DNA of 64,000 nucleotides from Phytoseiulus persimilis (GCA_037576195.1 CM075101.1:23250001-23314000); one strand, 5' to 3'; shown: positions 27,201-40,538, numbered from the stretch's first letter. Notes: generated by a model from the sequence alone, not told the origin. Program-made: numbers and translations.

Positions 27201-30200
27201 TTGGACTGCCTCACGAGGCGACTTGAGCCGGACTCGCGGGATAGGAAGACCGGGGAATGAAAAACCCGCAGCCAAAATTGATTTCTGCCTGTAAATCACT
27301 CCCCGTGAACTATTGAGACGTGAGCCTCCTTCGAGGTGCGGTAAATATCGGACTCCAAGACCTGCGAACGTTCATGACGAATTTCCTACAGCCAAAGGGG
27401 CTCAGAGCAGTAAAAATCTCTCTGGGAAGACGACTTCATCAGAATCATGGTCATTATTCTTTCACGCGAAGCAGCCGCACGTAACGATGACCGAAGTTGT
27501 CTCTCCTGTTTCCGAGTCGCGTTTCATGGCGTGCGAGGTTTCATCTGAGCCATGCGACATCGTCACTCAATTGGAACTTTCCTCTCCTGTTCGCTAACAA
27601 TGGGGCTAACGTTTCCTGGTGAGGAACGCCACTGGGTGGGCAGTTCTAGCGGCGGCAGTGTTGCAATCACAAGCCACCTTGGCCAGCCATCATCTTGGTC
27701 AAAGTCTGCGTTTCCCTGTCAGACGGCCTGTTTAGTCCCGTACACTGCAGGAGTCGTCAATTGAGTTATTTTTAGTCAACGCAACTCGCTGCAAATCTGA
27801 GAAAATTCCCCATAGTTCTCATTGCAAGCTCTCAGACAAGCGGCGCATATATTCTTTCCGCGGCGTTCTGTTCTTTCTTCTCTTGTCCCTGTCTGCTCGA
27901 GAAAAAAAAACTCATGAAAGCGGGGGAATGCACAGAAATAACCTAGATCGTACTCTTAGTTCAATCGGGACGATAAGAATTTTTCGGCGAAGACCTGTCA
28001 TGCATAAAAGAGTCGATTTGCGCCACGCGTCCCAAATGGAAGCCTCGGACGCGTCTCTAGACGACGTGCGCAGTCCTCTGGACAATCGATCTCCGTTGTC
28101 AATTGTCTCCGTTCCTGATCAGAAATGTCAAGATTTGCGCAACCAAGGAAAAATAGCTCCACCCCGCTCATCAGGATTGGGAGGAACGAGACTCAGCTCC
28201 GATCCCGTTCACTCAATGCGTGCATCCCTCCACAGCTCCAACAAACCGATAGCGGCCTCGGCTTGGTGCGGGCTCCCGTTCAACGAGCCGAATCGGTCCT
28301 GGGAGATTTTGTTGCTTTGTTCAACCTTCGTATTTTTCGTGGCTCCGCTGTCCATCATACTTGTGTTGTACCTGCGAATCGGACTCGCGCTCCACAGAAC
28401 GCTGAAGGTGAGTAAACGAGGGGCTCCAAAGCATGAGGAGGGGAAATTAGAGTGGTACTGTGAGGATCCGTCAGGGCTCGGACGCCGTCGGCTCGACCCT
28501 GCCATATCGTAGATGCACGGCAATTAAACATTCGAAACGTCGGACTGCGGGCCAGTCGGGGAAGGAGGAAGCACCCCAGGGACAGCCGTGGGCGCCGCCC
28601 CAATTTGTCAATTCTCCTCTGAGCGGGAGGCTGCTTGCTGCCGATCTAGATTGCTCGATGATGTAGATATCAAATTCCGAATCGACTCCAATTTCCGAAT
28701 CTCATTACGTCCGCCCCATAGTCTCACGTCCGTGAGGGCAACACCTCTCGCACGCAAATGAAGTTCCCTGTCTCTCGGATCCCGGTCAGCGTGCCACAAC
28801 GCGAGGTCAACAGCACAACGGTCACGAGGCCGCGTGGCTTCATGCATGAGAGTGCTACGGCCATCGATTCTAAATAGCCGCGAGGGCTCCGAGTCTGGAG
28901 TTTGCTTTCATGCCGCACCCTCCCCTCCAAGCAAACTCTTTGGAGAGACTCCGAGCCCGAGTCCAACCCCACTACTGTCGCCCTAGTTTGCAGATTGCAG
29001 GAAATGTTCCTGGGTACAGAATGCAGAACGAGGGCCAGGTCAGTGAGTACATTCATCCGACCGCACCATGAATAAGGGGGCTGTCACGAAAATGTTTTTT
29101 TCTCTGAGTCGGAATCTCCGCATTTTGCGACAGTCGTGAATACCTGTGCACGAAATGTTCCGATTCGCGACTCACTCTGCGGGGCTGACATGTGAACGAT
29201 CGGGATCGTACGTCTCTGAAGATTTTCAAGCGTCCATTGTTGCTCCACCCTGCATCCGCAGTACATTCCACTCCAGATAGAGGACACGACAAATCAACAT
29301 CGGCGAACGTGAATGAGGATTCGACTCTTCGACGCTCGCTCGCCAAGAAACTTGACTTGTGAGGGGAAACAAGGACTGGGAACATGCCCCCGGTCAGCGA
29401 GAACTCAAAGCGGGAGGTGCCGAGAGCACTCATTGTGATTGCGGCGAACCGGGAAAAAGAGTCGGTCTTGAGCAGTAAACTTCAAGCTCACCTCCGACAG
29501 CTTTGACGGTTTCGGTCGACCGGCGATTGTTGGTTGTTTCGTCATGGTCTCGCAGCGACCGCGGCTCGTTTGGAAGCGGTCGTCGGTCAATCGGGCTCCT
29601 AGGAAGTCAAGTTACCGATCATCCCTTTGCGGCTCCAATGGTTCCAGGGGGAGCAAAGTTATCCTATCGGACATCGGTCTCGTGACCCGAGCCGGCCAAT
29701 GGAACAGAAATCACGCGAACACTCGACCGAACATTTGAACGCGTGTGAACCTCCCGCGCGCCGGCAGCTGTAGCTCGCAATTTGATGTTCGTTTTCTCCT
29801 CGTGCGTCTTTGACGGCGTCAACATAACTGCGGAACTCGAGTTTACTCTTCGGAGAGGAGAAACTCCGTGTCCGCGGGGCTTCACGGTTCGAGACAGCAG
29901 CGACGCAGATTCTTTCCTACACAAAACTGAATCCACTCTCATTCATGTCGCTTCCCTGTTCAGAGTTCTCGTCCCTGGGTCGCCGAATGGTTTTCAGGAG
30001 CGCTTGGTCATATGTTTCAGATTCTGTCGGTCGAGACTCGCGATGTTGAAATCCTCCGCCCCCCGAATGTTTCCTTCGGGTCGAGTCGCCGGCTTTACAT
30101 ATAGCGAGCACACAACGGTTACTGTCGCCGGTTGGAACTTGCGAAGTATTTCGTCCTGTCCCTTGACCATCATTCCTTTGACCGGGACGCGCACAACACA

Positions 30201-33200
30201 CGAGATCAGAATTCCGTGAGAAAGCAAAGGGAAGGCTTCTCTCTCCTCTTCGCGGACGGATTGACAACCTCTTCAACCTGATCCGCTCTAGAGCATCGAA
30301 TGTCCGCTCACAGGATACCGCGGACACTTGAGGCAGGGAATACGAGAGTTATTCCAGAGAACAACAACGTTCATTCAAAGGCATCTCTCTGTTGAAGAAG
30401 CACTCCATGCACTCATTCGCCGTTCCCAAGCGGACTGAAGAGCTATGTTCGGCAGAATATTCATTGCGAGCATCTGAGAGGAGATGCAAGTGTTCGCGTC
30501 AACGTTAGTCTGGAATATAATATAGAGGAATAGAAAGAATCCCCTGCCGATCGGTCACTCTGAACAAAACAACCGATGCTACTGGGTAAAAATGTTTCGA
30601 GCAGCATGCTTGCCCCATTCCTCACGAGACGTTTCGACTGACCTTCTCGAGACTGTCCCAAAGTTCCAACTTCTGGCCGCTCGGAGAAATTTTTGTCGGG
30701 TGTTCTGCTCGCCAATTCTTTCCCGTGAATACCAACCGAAGAGATACAGAAGTCCAGAAAAGTTTGAGAGCCCTCTGGTGCCAGGTCCGCGTTGAGTTTG
30801 ATGCTGCCCGTTTGATTGCGAATGAAGACCTCGCATGGAGAGATTCCAGGCAGACATGTGTCGGTAAGGACGAAATCTTGTCCATTTCTCCATGAATTCG
30901 GTTTCTCCATGAATCTCCAACTTTGGGGAGTTGTTATCCGAGCGCGCTGGATCCCCTTAGAGGAATACTGTCCACAAAGGGGAGCCGGGAGAAAAGTCAA
31001 TCAAAATTCCCGGAGCCGAAGGATATGATCCTTGTGGAGTTCTTGAAGACTCTCGTGGCGGAACTCCGATGGCTGCGGGTCTCTCAGCATGACAGGTCGG
31101 AGTATCGGCCTCGGGCTATGCTCATTGTGTCCCCACGGGTTCATCAAAAGGAAGAGAGGGCTTCAGTAGACGTTAGGATGTATCCCTTAGAGCTGTCCGG
31201 GAGAAATTAGGTATTCATTGCGCTTCGAGCGGGTCGCCCGAAGGAGAGCCACAACGGCCAAACTAAACCGCTGTCGTTGAAGCCTGTCGGCTTAATTTGC
31301 GTTCGCTCGGTAGCATTCTGCTTATGCATTCCACGGCACGTTACGTGCAGCGCCTCCCCATTGAGCTTTAATGAATCTCCCGTTGTTCGTACGTGGAGCC
31401 TCATAATGCATGTGAGAGTGTCTTCCTGTTGGTCTTGAAATATCTCCTGCGACTTCCTGGTCAGATTCGAGTTTGTGCGTTCGTCACCGAGGTCACATTG
31501 AACTACTGTCTGGAGATGAGCCTCGGAGAGAAATGGGAATGGTTTTGTAATGACGACGATATTACCCCAAGCAGGTCCACAGATCACATTACGGCGCGTC
31601 CGACTACAATCCAGGCCCCAACCAATGCCAGTCCCGATATCATCGGAGCGATGGGGAAAGGTCCAAGAGCCGGCGAGCTGTGGTTCGAATGCTAGGTGAG
31701 CTTTTCCCGCTGCATTCAGCCTGAGGCTGGCTTGTCCACAGGGAGTATTGAGCGCTTGATTTCCTTTATCGTTTTTCTCTCTGAGTTTCTTCCTCTTCTC
31801 GCGTGTGCCCGTTTTTTATTTGCGCTCGATCCCAGAGAGCAGTTTTGACTCTCCGCTGCCTGCAAAACCAATCGGCCGAACCTCCGTTTCCTTGGGACGC
31901 AATTTTTATCCACCAGCTCTATCCTCGACAGTCAGGTTCGGAAACGAATTTCTCACCGCTGTTCTTCTCGTTATTCCGACTGTTCTTCTTGGGAACGAAA
32001 CAGACGAATGAAACGTGGGCATGGACGTCCGCCTCGTGACGCGGCGGCTTTACTTATTGGAACCGTTACGTGATCGTCGTTTTTTTCCTTCAGCTGCGGT
32101 CGTCATAGCTTTTTTCGTATGTTGGGCCCCATACCACTCCCAACGTCTACTTTTCCTCTACGTGTCCCTGCACGGCCACTGGACAAACACTCTCAGAGAC
32201 GTCAACCAAAAACTCTTCCTCCTTGCTGGTGAGTTCTTCTTTCCCGGCTCTTTTCTGTTTGAGTTCACAAAAGATATAGGTTGAGTCACCGAGTGGCTCC
32301 GTGACCGACGAAGGTTTGCCCATGGCACGACCGTATGTTGACGTTTGCAGCTGAATGTTCGCCACCTTCCAGGTTGTTTTTATTACATGAACTCCACTAT
32401 CAACCCCATCCTGTACAGCATCATGTCCAACCGATTCCGTGTAGCGTTCCGCGAGAAACTTTGTCCGCCCCGTTTCGGATGCTGCTCGTTGTTTCGCCAA
32501 AAGGTATGGCTTGAGCATGAGCTCGGTTCCCCAATTACTATTTCGAGCAAACGAGGCGGATTCGAGCTCGGAGCGCTCCCCTTCGAGGTGTGACTGTAAT
32601 GATCGTGGAGTTGCTCGAGCGCGAAGAGGGGCGCCTCTGAACCAAGCTTTATTGAATATCGAGCGGGAGAAAACGCTTCCTTCCCGCAAGTGACCTCCAA
32701 GGTCCGAGAGTCTGTGAGTACCGCAACAATTTCGAGACGCGAAAGCACCGAAACGGAAACTGCCTTGGCAAGAACAAAGGTTTTCAATACGAAGCTTTTT
32801 CTCCCGATATTCAGGGGCGGGCGGCGCTATGCGGGAGGAAAAAATTGTACTGACAGCCCGCATTTGATTGTAGGGCGAAGATAGCACTGGGAACGGTGGT
32901 GGAGGTGGAGGGAGAATCCGCAGTGGCGCAAACGGCTACAGAGCTCATTCAGCGAGTTCTCAACCGAGCGGAGCACCACAGAATCCGGGACGACTCAAAC
33001 ACGCTTCAAAGCACACAACGCCTTCAGTGAAATGGACGTCCAAGCAGGACAACAATCAAGATAGCCACGGGAATCATCACATCAAAGTTCCATTGATTCG
33101 GAAATTCAGCTTATCAGGTGGGCGTAGAACGAGTGCAAATCATGGAATACTCATTTTCGACCTTCCGCCTTGCGAATACCTGAATGGCCACGGCATGGAG

Positions 33201-33848
33201 CGACTGCAGATGTTTGACTCCGCATCGTACCTGTTCCCAACGAGTTGGCCCGCATCAAAGATTTTCTCATAACTATGCGAAATAGAGACGTTATCGTCAT
33301 GCCAGTCGGGTCCATGCTCGAGCTTTCGGAATCGGTCGCGAAATCCCTCCCCGAACTCGAGGAAAGAAGAGCCGATAGCCCGATAACTTGAAATTGATTC
33401 TATCACACGATCCGATGTCGGACAGTAGGCGCGATCTTCGTGACTCAAAAGGTTTCTCTCCGAACAGGTACACAGAGCGAAGGTAATCTAATTTATGGCT
33501 GTCATCCCGTTAAGGACAGCTCGATACACGTCCGCAGATCTCAAAGCCCCACGAGCGGGTTGAGCAGCGTGAGTATTGTGGCCGAACAGCTGATATTGGG
33601 TCCTAGATCCCAGGATACTTCCTGGAGATCCAGAGAACAAACTAAAAATCCTCCCGCTCGCCTCGCAGGAGGTATTGGAGTACGAGAGCGAATTGAACGA
33701 AGTGTTCCAGCGCGCATTTGAAGAGAAGAGAGCTTCAGCGGGCAGTGCGATGTGTCATGACTGCACTTCTTGTACGTCGTTGTTTGTGCCTAAAAGTAGG
33801 GATTCTTCGAAGGGAACCAAGGGACACAGAAGAGGACACTACAGGTAA
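23553..33848 (+). CDS. Pyrokinin/CAPA-type (neuromedin U receptor family) neuropeptide GPCR, 11 exons
   Basis: This is a rhodopsin-class receptor for PRX-amide peptides, acting at the plasma membrane through G proteins. The exons I infer are 23553-23742, 24134-24250, 24514-24652, 26711-26857, 28236-28407, 31575-31695, 32094-32228, 32373-32503, 32874-33117, 33468-33568 and 33669-33848. All junctions are GT/AG, all phases agree, and they give 558 residues. Hallmarks in order are two N-glycosylation sequons (NTSS, NVTL) before TM1, GN in TM1, LAIAD in TM2, a TERY box after TM3 (split by an intron), the ECL2 cysteine in AWCGLPF, CWAPYH in TM6 and NPILY in TM7. The tail is long and basic. The motif FWHQYPW before TM3 and the overall pattern resemble pyrokinin and CAPA receptors; I cannot decide which. 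The start is the first ATG before the sequons, and extra upstream exons are possible. Confidence 0.85.
24514..26857 (+). other. GPCR exons 3-4: ECL1, TM3, ERY box, TM4
   Basis: Exon 3 (24514-24652) encodes the first extracellular loop, the conserved Cys in NTMCDLRAL that pairs with ECL2, and TM3. It ends in phase 2 inside the Arg codon of TERY. Exon 4 (26711-26857) resumes with YIAICHPMH, the second intracellular loop and TM4, and ends at TACGA|GTGAGT. The 2.06 kb intron between them shows open frames but nothing I can assign. Confidence 0.88.
28236..31695 (+). other. GPCR exons 5-6: ECL2, TM5, third intracellular loop
   Basis: Exon 5 (28236-28407) carries AWCGLPF with the disulfide Cys of ECL2, then TM5, and ends in phase 0 after HRTLK. 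Exon 6 (31575-31695) is a 121-nt exon encoding a basic third intracellular loop ending SRRAVVRML, just before TM6. It was found from the phase requirement: the preceding AG at 31573-31574 and the donor CTAG|GTGAGC both fit. The flanking introns (1.38 kb upstream of exon 5, 3.17 kb upstream of exon 6) contain no recognisable gene. Confidence 0.82.
32094..32503 (+). other. GPCR exons 7-8: TM6, ECL3, TM7
   Basis: Exon 7 (32094-32228) encodes TM6 with the CWAPYH rotamer motif, the third extracellular loop and the start of TM7. Exon 8 (32373-32503) encodes the rest of TM7 with [10 protein letters not shown], the NPxxY-type motif, followed by helix 8 ([13 protein letters not shown]) and a cysteine-rich palmitoylation-like patch (FGCCS). 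Both junctions are in phase. Confidence 0.9.
32874..33848 (+). other. GPCR exons 9-11: long cytoplasmic tail
   Basis: Exon 9 (32874-33117) begins with an acidic patch and six consecutive glycines, followed by Ser/Lys-rich sequence ending RKFSLSG. Exon 10 (33468-33568) is Ser/Thr-rich ([10 protein letters not shown]). Exon 11 (33669-33848) starts [14 protein letters not shown] and ends at TAA. All three were inferred from phase and splice signals, not from homology, so they are less certain than the membrane core. The end is also ambiguous, because CTACAG|GTAATG at 33844 would be a good donor and the protein might continue. Confidence 0.6.
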
Positions 33849-34558
33849 TGTGTTCCGTCCGATGCCCTTTGCCACATGACAATGGTTTGCTCGAAGAGAT
33901 CGCATCATCTTGCATGTGGGTAGTTCGATATTCTTCGTCCGTTCGCCCTTCGTTCCCGCTGGCCGTCCCTTTTTCCGTAACAGCGCTTATCTGTCGGTCC
34001 TACTTGCTTTCGTTCATTTCGAGCGAGCTACGTCCGACCCGCTCAGGCATCGACCGAACAAGGAAGCATGATCGCCCATAGCATTTGTCGTGGGATGAGA
34101 ACGCGGAACGTCATCTCCCGATTCCCATCATCCCCACTGTTATCATTGCCGTCATCACCGCCGCTATTTACTTCGCTCTCCCTTCGTCGCAATTTAGGGA
34201 ACAATTTCCGTTTGCATCGTTGTGTCTCGTCCGACCACCTCCAAATCGTGGAAAAGAAGCTCACAATCTTGATTCTCGCTGCGGCGAGTCCGAATCGGAC
34301 CTCACAGGATCTATCGTAGATTACGCCGGAGGCAATGGACGTCTGGAAAATACGAATCTGGGCTCCCTATCACTGAAGCCCGGAATCGGTCGAAACTCAT
34401 GCTCCGGAGCAAATTGCTTCCCTGAGTTCGAAAGACCACACGGACTCTCGAAGCTGTTGGAGCTGAGGAGTCCAACCGGCACTCGAATCCATGAGCTCTG
34501 TTTCGAGAGGACAGGAGTTAAAAATATCTCTCGCTGGTCAAGCGGTACTCGCTAGCGG

Positions 34559-34564
34559 AATAAA
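34559..34564 (+). terminator. Candidate poly(A) signal for the GPCR gene
   Basis: AATAAA lies 711 nt after the proposed stop. This hexamer occurs often by chance and I have no cleavage-site evidence. Confidence 0.3.
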
Positions 34565-37500
34565 AACTCATCTCTGGAGCGTCCTTACTACTATGCGCTG
34601 GGCTATTTCAAAGCACACTAGCCATCAGTAGCGCACTAGCCCCTTTTATCGAGGTTTGGCCTCATTAGCAAAACCGATAAGTTCAGAGCGTGAGACCCTG
34701 GTGGTTGCGGTCTCGCCCTCCCTTCGATCGGGTCGAATTTCTCTCCGCTCCATCGTGCCACAGAAACTCCACGGTGTGTTGGCTTAATTACGCTGAAACA
34801 CGGTTGGGAGCGTGACTGCATTGTAGCGCACCGACCGGTGACCACATGCTTGATTATTCTCCTGAATTTCTCCCTCGGTTTCGCTGTGCTCGAACGCTAC
34901 AGCAGCTGAACCAACTCTGCCGGGCGATGTCAGCTGGCGAAAGAACAAATAAAATACGCGTGAATTATTCGTGCTGCTCAACAGATAACTGCTGAAGGCT
35001 CATTCGTTGCCGAAGCAAGTGCTCAAAGAGGTCCGACTGCCGCGAGGGAAGCCGAAACTCGACACGAAGTCAATACAGCGTTCAGCGGGGCCGCTGCGCG
35101 GTGGGAACGGTCGAGAGATCCTCGGAATCAGACTTTGAAGAAGCCAGCGTGCCGCAACTCGATTACCTGAATGATTCGCTCCCTGCTGGACGGCGTGGGA
35201 ATCCCGTTGGGGATCTCCGACAGCGAAACATTCCCCAACACCATAGAGCACGCTTTTTCGTAGAGAAGAACCTTCCAACTCGTAGAGATCTTGGCTTCCC
35301 GGACCGAGCCACGAAGACCCAGGGAATTAAACAAGCTTCATTTCCAGGAGCATCAGTGGTCTCACCACAAACTCACCCACTACTTTTCAAACGGACAACT
35401 TCTCCGAATCGATCGTCTGATCGGGTGACTTCCGAGCCAGCTCCCAGCATTTCCTTTTTGGAGGCTGATATCGCACGCTCTGGCCTCATTGCGCCGTCTC
35501 AAGGATGACCCATCCGAGCCGGGAATCGCGGAGACGAGGGTACAAAATGTCTTCTGTGTCTCGCAGCGTTGGAAATCTCGTGAGGCTCGGCCTCGTCTTT
35601 TGGCTCGGCATCGTCTCTTGGCTGAGTATCAAGTCGAACAGAGCGTCGCAATGATGGGGAGAGACGACCATCCACCCCGCGATACGACTGAACTCCGCGG
35701 TGTGGGATGGTATCCCAAACAAGGATTGTACATGTTCTCACAGTTGACCGGAAAAATGATTGAATACAGATGTAAAAATACCTGATGGAGAATAACCATC
35801 ACTCTGGCTATATTTTTGAAAAGGTCAACAGGATTTCGATTAACGATTCTTCTGCCAAACCGTTGTGAATTCCCAATTAGTAGGAGAAGAAGCTCGAAAC
35901 AAATCCGAATATCTATTATGTTTTATGCCGAATAAAGAATGCTACCTTGGAGGACGACTCTTACTCCAGAGCCATGAATTCTCTCGCGAATACTCCAAGC
36001 TGTCAGCGCACAGGCTGACTGCTGGTTATCAGGCACGTTACTCGAACTGAGAAGCTGAGGGCCGAAAACAGAAAAACGAGTACGGAGCTCGGAGGGTGTT
36101 TCTCGCAGCGAAGGTGCGTCCCTCGAACGAGTCGACTCTAGTGTGCTGTTGAGACGCGACGAAATAAGTCAGCCGACAAAGATTCATGAGTGGCTCCAGG
36201 CCCTTCACCTTAACCTTAAACTTCGTTGGAAAGACGAGCGCAGCGGGAAAACCGACGGGTTACCAAGGGGTATTTCCTCGTGGTCGGGGCATCTGCTGCT
36301 TCTATGGAGTATGCTCAGCTGCCATACAACAGTCAGGGGCATGGGATGCGCCGCTCTCTCGTTAATAAAACACGGCGCCGGATCGGCAGCTTGGGGAGCC
36401 TAGTTGAATGAACCCATGCCCGTCTTCAACGCTCGTTCTGGTCGACCAAATATTCGTGCATAAGCCTCTCTGCACATGCTGTTAAACTCCCGACTTTGCT
36501 CTCGCTGATGATCACTCGTGTTGATGTCAATCGACTTCCTGATTCGTCCAGCCTGGCCTCGTTCGGAGTTGCGGGAAAAGCGATCGGTGTCCGGTATCCC
36601 TCCGGCCGAAACTCCCTCGTCTTCCTTCATCTGGCTCGAGATCGCGCGTTATCTGGATCTTGAAGGGGGTAACCGAGAACCCACATCCTTGGAGCTCTCC
36701 CTAGAAACCGGACGATACTGCCAGAAGGCTCCAGACTTGACGTCTGTGGCTGCACGATCGCAAGTTCCCCAATCTCAGCTCGCGAAACCGGTCAATGCTC
36801 TCCGGAGCCTCTTCGGAGACTTTGTTGTCAGCCGGGTGTGTAGGCCGCTCAGGGGGCTCTACCGGGATACCAAGCGAACCCATCAGTTGACAACGACGAC
36901 CGTGTATTCCCGATCCGAGCTATTCTTGGTTGCGTTCCAGCTGCTCTGACCGCGCACGCTCCCCGATCTCATCTCTCGGAACGGTAAGCTCTGAGGGAAT
37001 CTCCTTGTTCGAATAGGCAAGCTTCCCATATTGTGACATTTCCACTGAGCGCATTCGCGAAAACCGGGTTCATTGAAACGAATCTGTCTGATCTTCGAGC
37101 ACATTTTTCCAACAAACGTTGATATCGGCCTGAATTGGATCTTCTAGCTGAAATGTTCCTTCGGAATCGCTGAGAAAGCTGAGATTTGGAAGGGGATTAG
37201 GTCATCCAGAACCCCAGCCGTGTGGGTCAGGTCCATTGGATAGGAAGCTGCGGGAGACTCTCTCGGAGGGGATCTCACGTCATAGCCATTATGGAATTTC
37301 AACAGACAGTGTGGCATCAAAGCCAGACTCTGTATACGTTCCCCGCACTTTGGCAGAACTTTTTACGCATCAACTCGACACGCTGATTACCATCCGAGAA
37401 GGTTGAGCGATGGCAGCCCCGGAGACTCCCGGTACGCTCTAGGTGTGAGGCGCAGAAGGGTTTGGAGTCAATGAGGCCGTTCCAAAACAGCCTGCATAGG

Positions 37501-39397
37501 TCAGCGGAAATTCTGCCTCGTGTCCCCTCCCTGCCGGATTCTGCAGCTTGAGTCTCGTTTTCTGCCAATGAGACGAGCCGGAAAGCCTCAAATGAAAACT
37601 TTACTCATTCCTGGAGCATTCGGAGAGTGACGGACCACCTACACCAGCAATCCAATAACACAACCGGGATGAGTCAGAGATAGGTCATGGAAGGTCCAGG
37701 CGTTCGCTCTGCGGCAAACCCTTCGTATGCTTTGTGTGCTCAGGCTTCTTTGTACACATGTTGGTGAGGTCGGAAAAATTTGTCCGATAATTTTCAGGGA
37801 GATGATGGGAGCCTCCTACGTGAAAATGGTCACGGATAGACGATAGGTTCGTAGAGCGAGGAGATCGATGTGATGTTGCAGAAGAAACAGCTCAACTCCC
37901 GCCCGTGAAGAAACGACCGAAGTTACCCAGAATGATTGGAAATTGCTAAATAATTGATCTTATGCTTGATATCTGATCAACTGAGACTCGCGACGGCTTC
38001 TTGTTCGAAACGGAAGAAAGAGCGGAACACCACCGAGTGCGTGACATATTCCCAGGGTGAGATGATGAGCGGAATGAACTACCAGGTTCTCGCGAGAGCC
38101 CATACAACCCTCCTCTCATTTCCATTTCGACAATAAACATATTCACAACGATCCGGCTAGAGCTCTTCCCCCGGGAAAAGGGTTCGCTTCTGATTATTTG
38201 AGATTGTGGTTCGCGAAAAAGTTCCTATCGGTGACTGGCGGATATTTTCCGGGAGTTGTCTTTCCATCATGGGCCTCATGTGTGGACGCGCTATCAGACC
38301 GGTTCGTCTCCAGTCGGTTCGGGAGCAGTATGAGGGAGGTCTGACCGTTATTCTCGGGTCACGTCAAGAATATATATCAGACTGTTCGAGTCGTTCGTTA
38401 GAATTCATCTTCCCGCGGTTTGGCTACCGTACTTGTCCAAATGGCATTGCATCTGAAAAAAAAAATGAATCTTCCCATGGGAGTACTCGGTAATAAGAAC
38501 CTCCGGGTAGTACGCCGAATCATATGACTCGGCGAATCCGATTACTCGTACAATAAGCTAAATAACTTCTCCCGATCGAAGCGCACGGCCTGCACCGAGT
38601 CAGCGGCAAAAACCGATGTAGTCGTGAATAGCTTCGCGTGAACGATTCCCTCCAAGATTAGCACGGGGACCCAACGAAGTGATAACTTCACAGGCAGTAT
38701 GGATGTCTTAGGACCGATGCTTGTGATGAAACTCACAAACCTTTTCATGTGAAGTGAAATTTATCGAATTATCGATTGTTACTCGATGGAATGTGTAACC
38801 ATAGTTCGGGGATTGATTGAGGGACGCTGTCAGAACGATGGCATGGGCTTGTTTTGCGACACGTCGAAGTTCCAACATGTTTCACGGTTCAGGTTGGAGG
38901 TAGTCTGATACGATTCAGGCAAGGCCTAACAATACATTTGAGCTCAGTTCGGGGATGAAGGCTGGAAAAATCTTGACGAGTCACAGTTTCCACCTGGGTT
39001 CGGGGTGACAATCATCTTGCAGAGGTCTGTGGGATACCTTCGTCAGGGTTCTGAGATATAACAGGTCTCTGCCGGCTCGGGAACTGCCGGTACCTGATGG
39101 ATGAAACTGTTACGCACCCGGGCGTTTGAGCATCGCGTGAAGCCGGAAATTAGGGCTCCTGAGAGTCAGAAACGCTCCTGCTCAATGGACTTCCGCTCCT
39201 GGATTCCCTCAGGGGCTATATCAGGGCATCCGACCGTCACGCTCCGTGGATGAATAGTCAGGCGTGGATACGGAGTGATTTTAACCACCCCCAGGATTTC
39301 GTTCAGCTGGGAACGCGCCACGCTTGAAGCTCATAATGATGATCGTGAACACGGCAACTCACACGCACACGGACTCTGGACTTTAACATGATAGGTC

Positions 39398-39403
39398 TTT
39401 ATT
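39398..39403 (-). terminator. Candidate poly(A) signal for citron kinase
   Basis: TTTATT on the plus strand is AATAAA on the minus strand. It lies 1.04 kb after the kinase stop, at the far edge of an AT-richer stretch that would be the 3' UTR. Confidence 0.35.
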
Positions 39404-40438
39404 CAATGTTGTCGACTTCCTGGCTCGAGGTGATTGGAGAATAGTAACGTAAATTAGTTCAAGTCTGTGTTCCAACGCAGCAGAAACATGCACAGGAATG
39501 GCGTCCGGAGGTCCTTTTCGGAATCGAGGGAAAGCTGCAGACAGTGCCCCAAATCACTGGGAGAATGCTTGGAGTCCTGGAGAGATCGATCATGGGTTTC
39601 CAGCATGAGAAGAGGAAAAGAACACAGACGGTACAATGGTCACTGATTTCACTCATTTCATTGATTCATGCCCCTTTACCACAAGACGTAATACAGCCCG
39701 AATTTATCGGAACTAGCTGTTGGAGAATTGTTTCATTATTCGATCGTTCAATTCATAGACTGGATCGGCAGATTCACAAATGCCCAAAAAGTGTACAAAG
39801 CGTCCTAGACATCATTTCCTCCGTGAATTCATCATCCGACAACTTTTCCGTTCCGTCGTTCTCACAACAATAAATAACACTGAGGAGTCGAACACGACTA
39901 CCGTTCCTCGACTGTTTGCCCTGAAGTCTACCCGGTGTCTGATATATGTCGAAAGTGTGCTCAAATTGTATTCTCAGATACTGAGAAAATATTTGTATGA
40001 TATGCTCGTATCGCACCCTCGCTGGATCCTGCTCGCGTTGATAGCAACGCTTGGCAATGGGAAGATACTATCATTAATTATTACGAGCAGTTCTCATGGA
40101 CCAAGCTGATTCAGTCATTAAACCTCGTCCTTTCCTGCTGCTACAGCTTCAGGCGCAATGACTGTGTAATTATTGATTGGATTCCGATGCCGTCGCCGTG
40201 AGTGAGGAGAACGATTTTCCAAAAGAGAACTTCCTCGTATTAAGTACACACATCTACTCGTGATTGATCAGTTAAATCGAAAGTACTTTGGCATATCAAG
40301 ATCGATGCAGTTTGGATCGGGGAAGGGGGTTAGCATAACTTTTGGAAACACCGGTGAACAACTCGCGCACGCTCACGGGATGTTGCGTTTGCAAGCTGCC
40401 TGAATGTACAACGCGACGAACGTGCTCCGCAAAACTAA

Positions 40439-40538
40439 TCAACCGTGAATGCCTGTGACAGAGTCTTCGTATCGGTCGAGATTCTCTTCAATCGACGATG
40501 TGAACGAAAACTCTCCACCGGTGACCGCGGATACATCG
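40439..40538 (-). other. Citron kinase exon 24: C-terminal tail and stop
   Basis: A good acceptor (TTTGTCTTGCAG) leads into a 100-nt exon that completes the Ser codon left by the exon 23 donor (CTAAG|GTGAGG). It encodes an acidic Ser/Thr-rich tail ending GIHG and a TGA stop. No PDZ-binding C-terminus of the mammalian type (x-S-x-V) is present. Confidence 0.75.

Larger units (their letters stand above)
33849..40438. other. Convergent intergenic region and 3' UTRs
   Basis: This lies between the GPCR stop (+) and the citron kinase stop (-). No coding segment is recognisable. A plus-strand AATAAA at 34559 could serve the GPCR transcript. A minus-strand AATAAA at 39403-39398, about 1 kb beyond the kinase stop, could serve that gene. 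The part from about 39400 to 40440 is more AT-rich than its surroundings, in keeping with 3' UTR. Confidence 0.5.

Noticed and set aside
32147..32887. 246-codon minus-strand open frame
   Set aside because: It lies antisense to GPCR exons 7-9, whose frame, motifs and splice phases are clear; it has no family signature and is a shadow frame.
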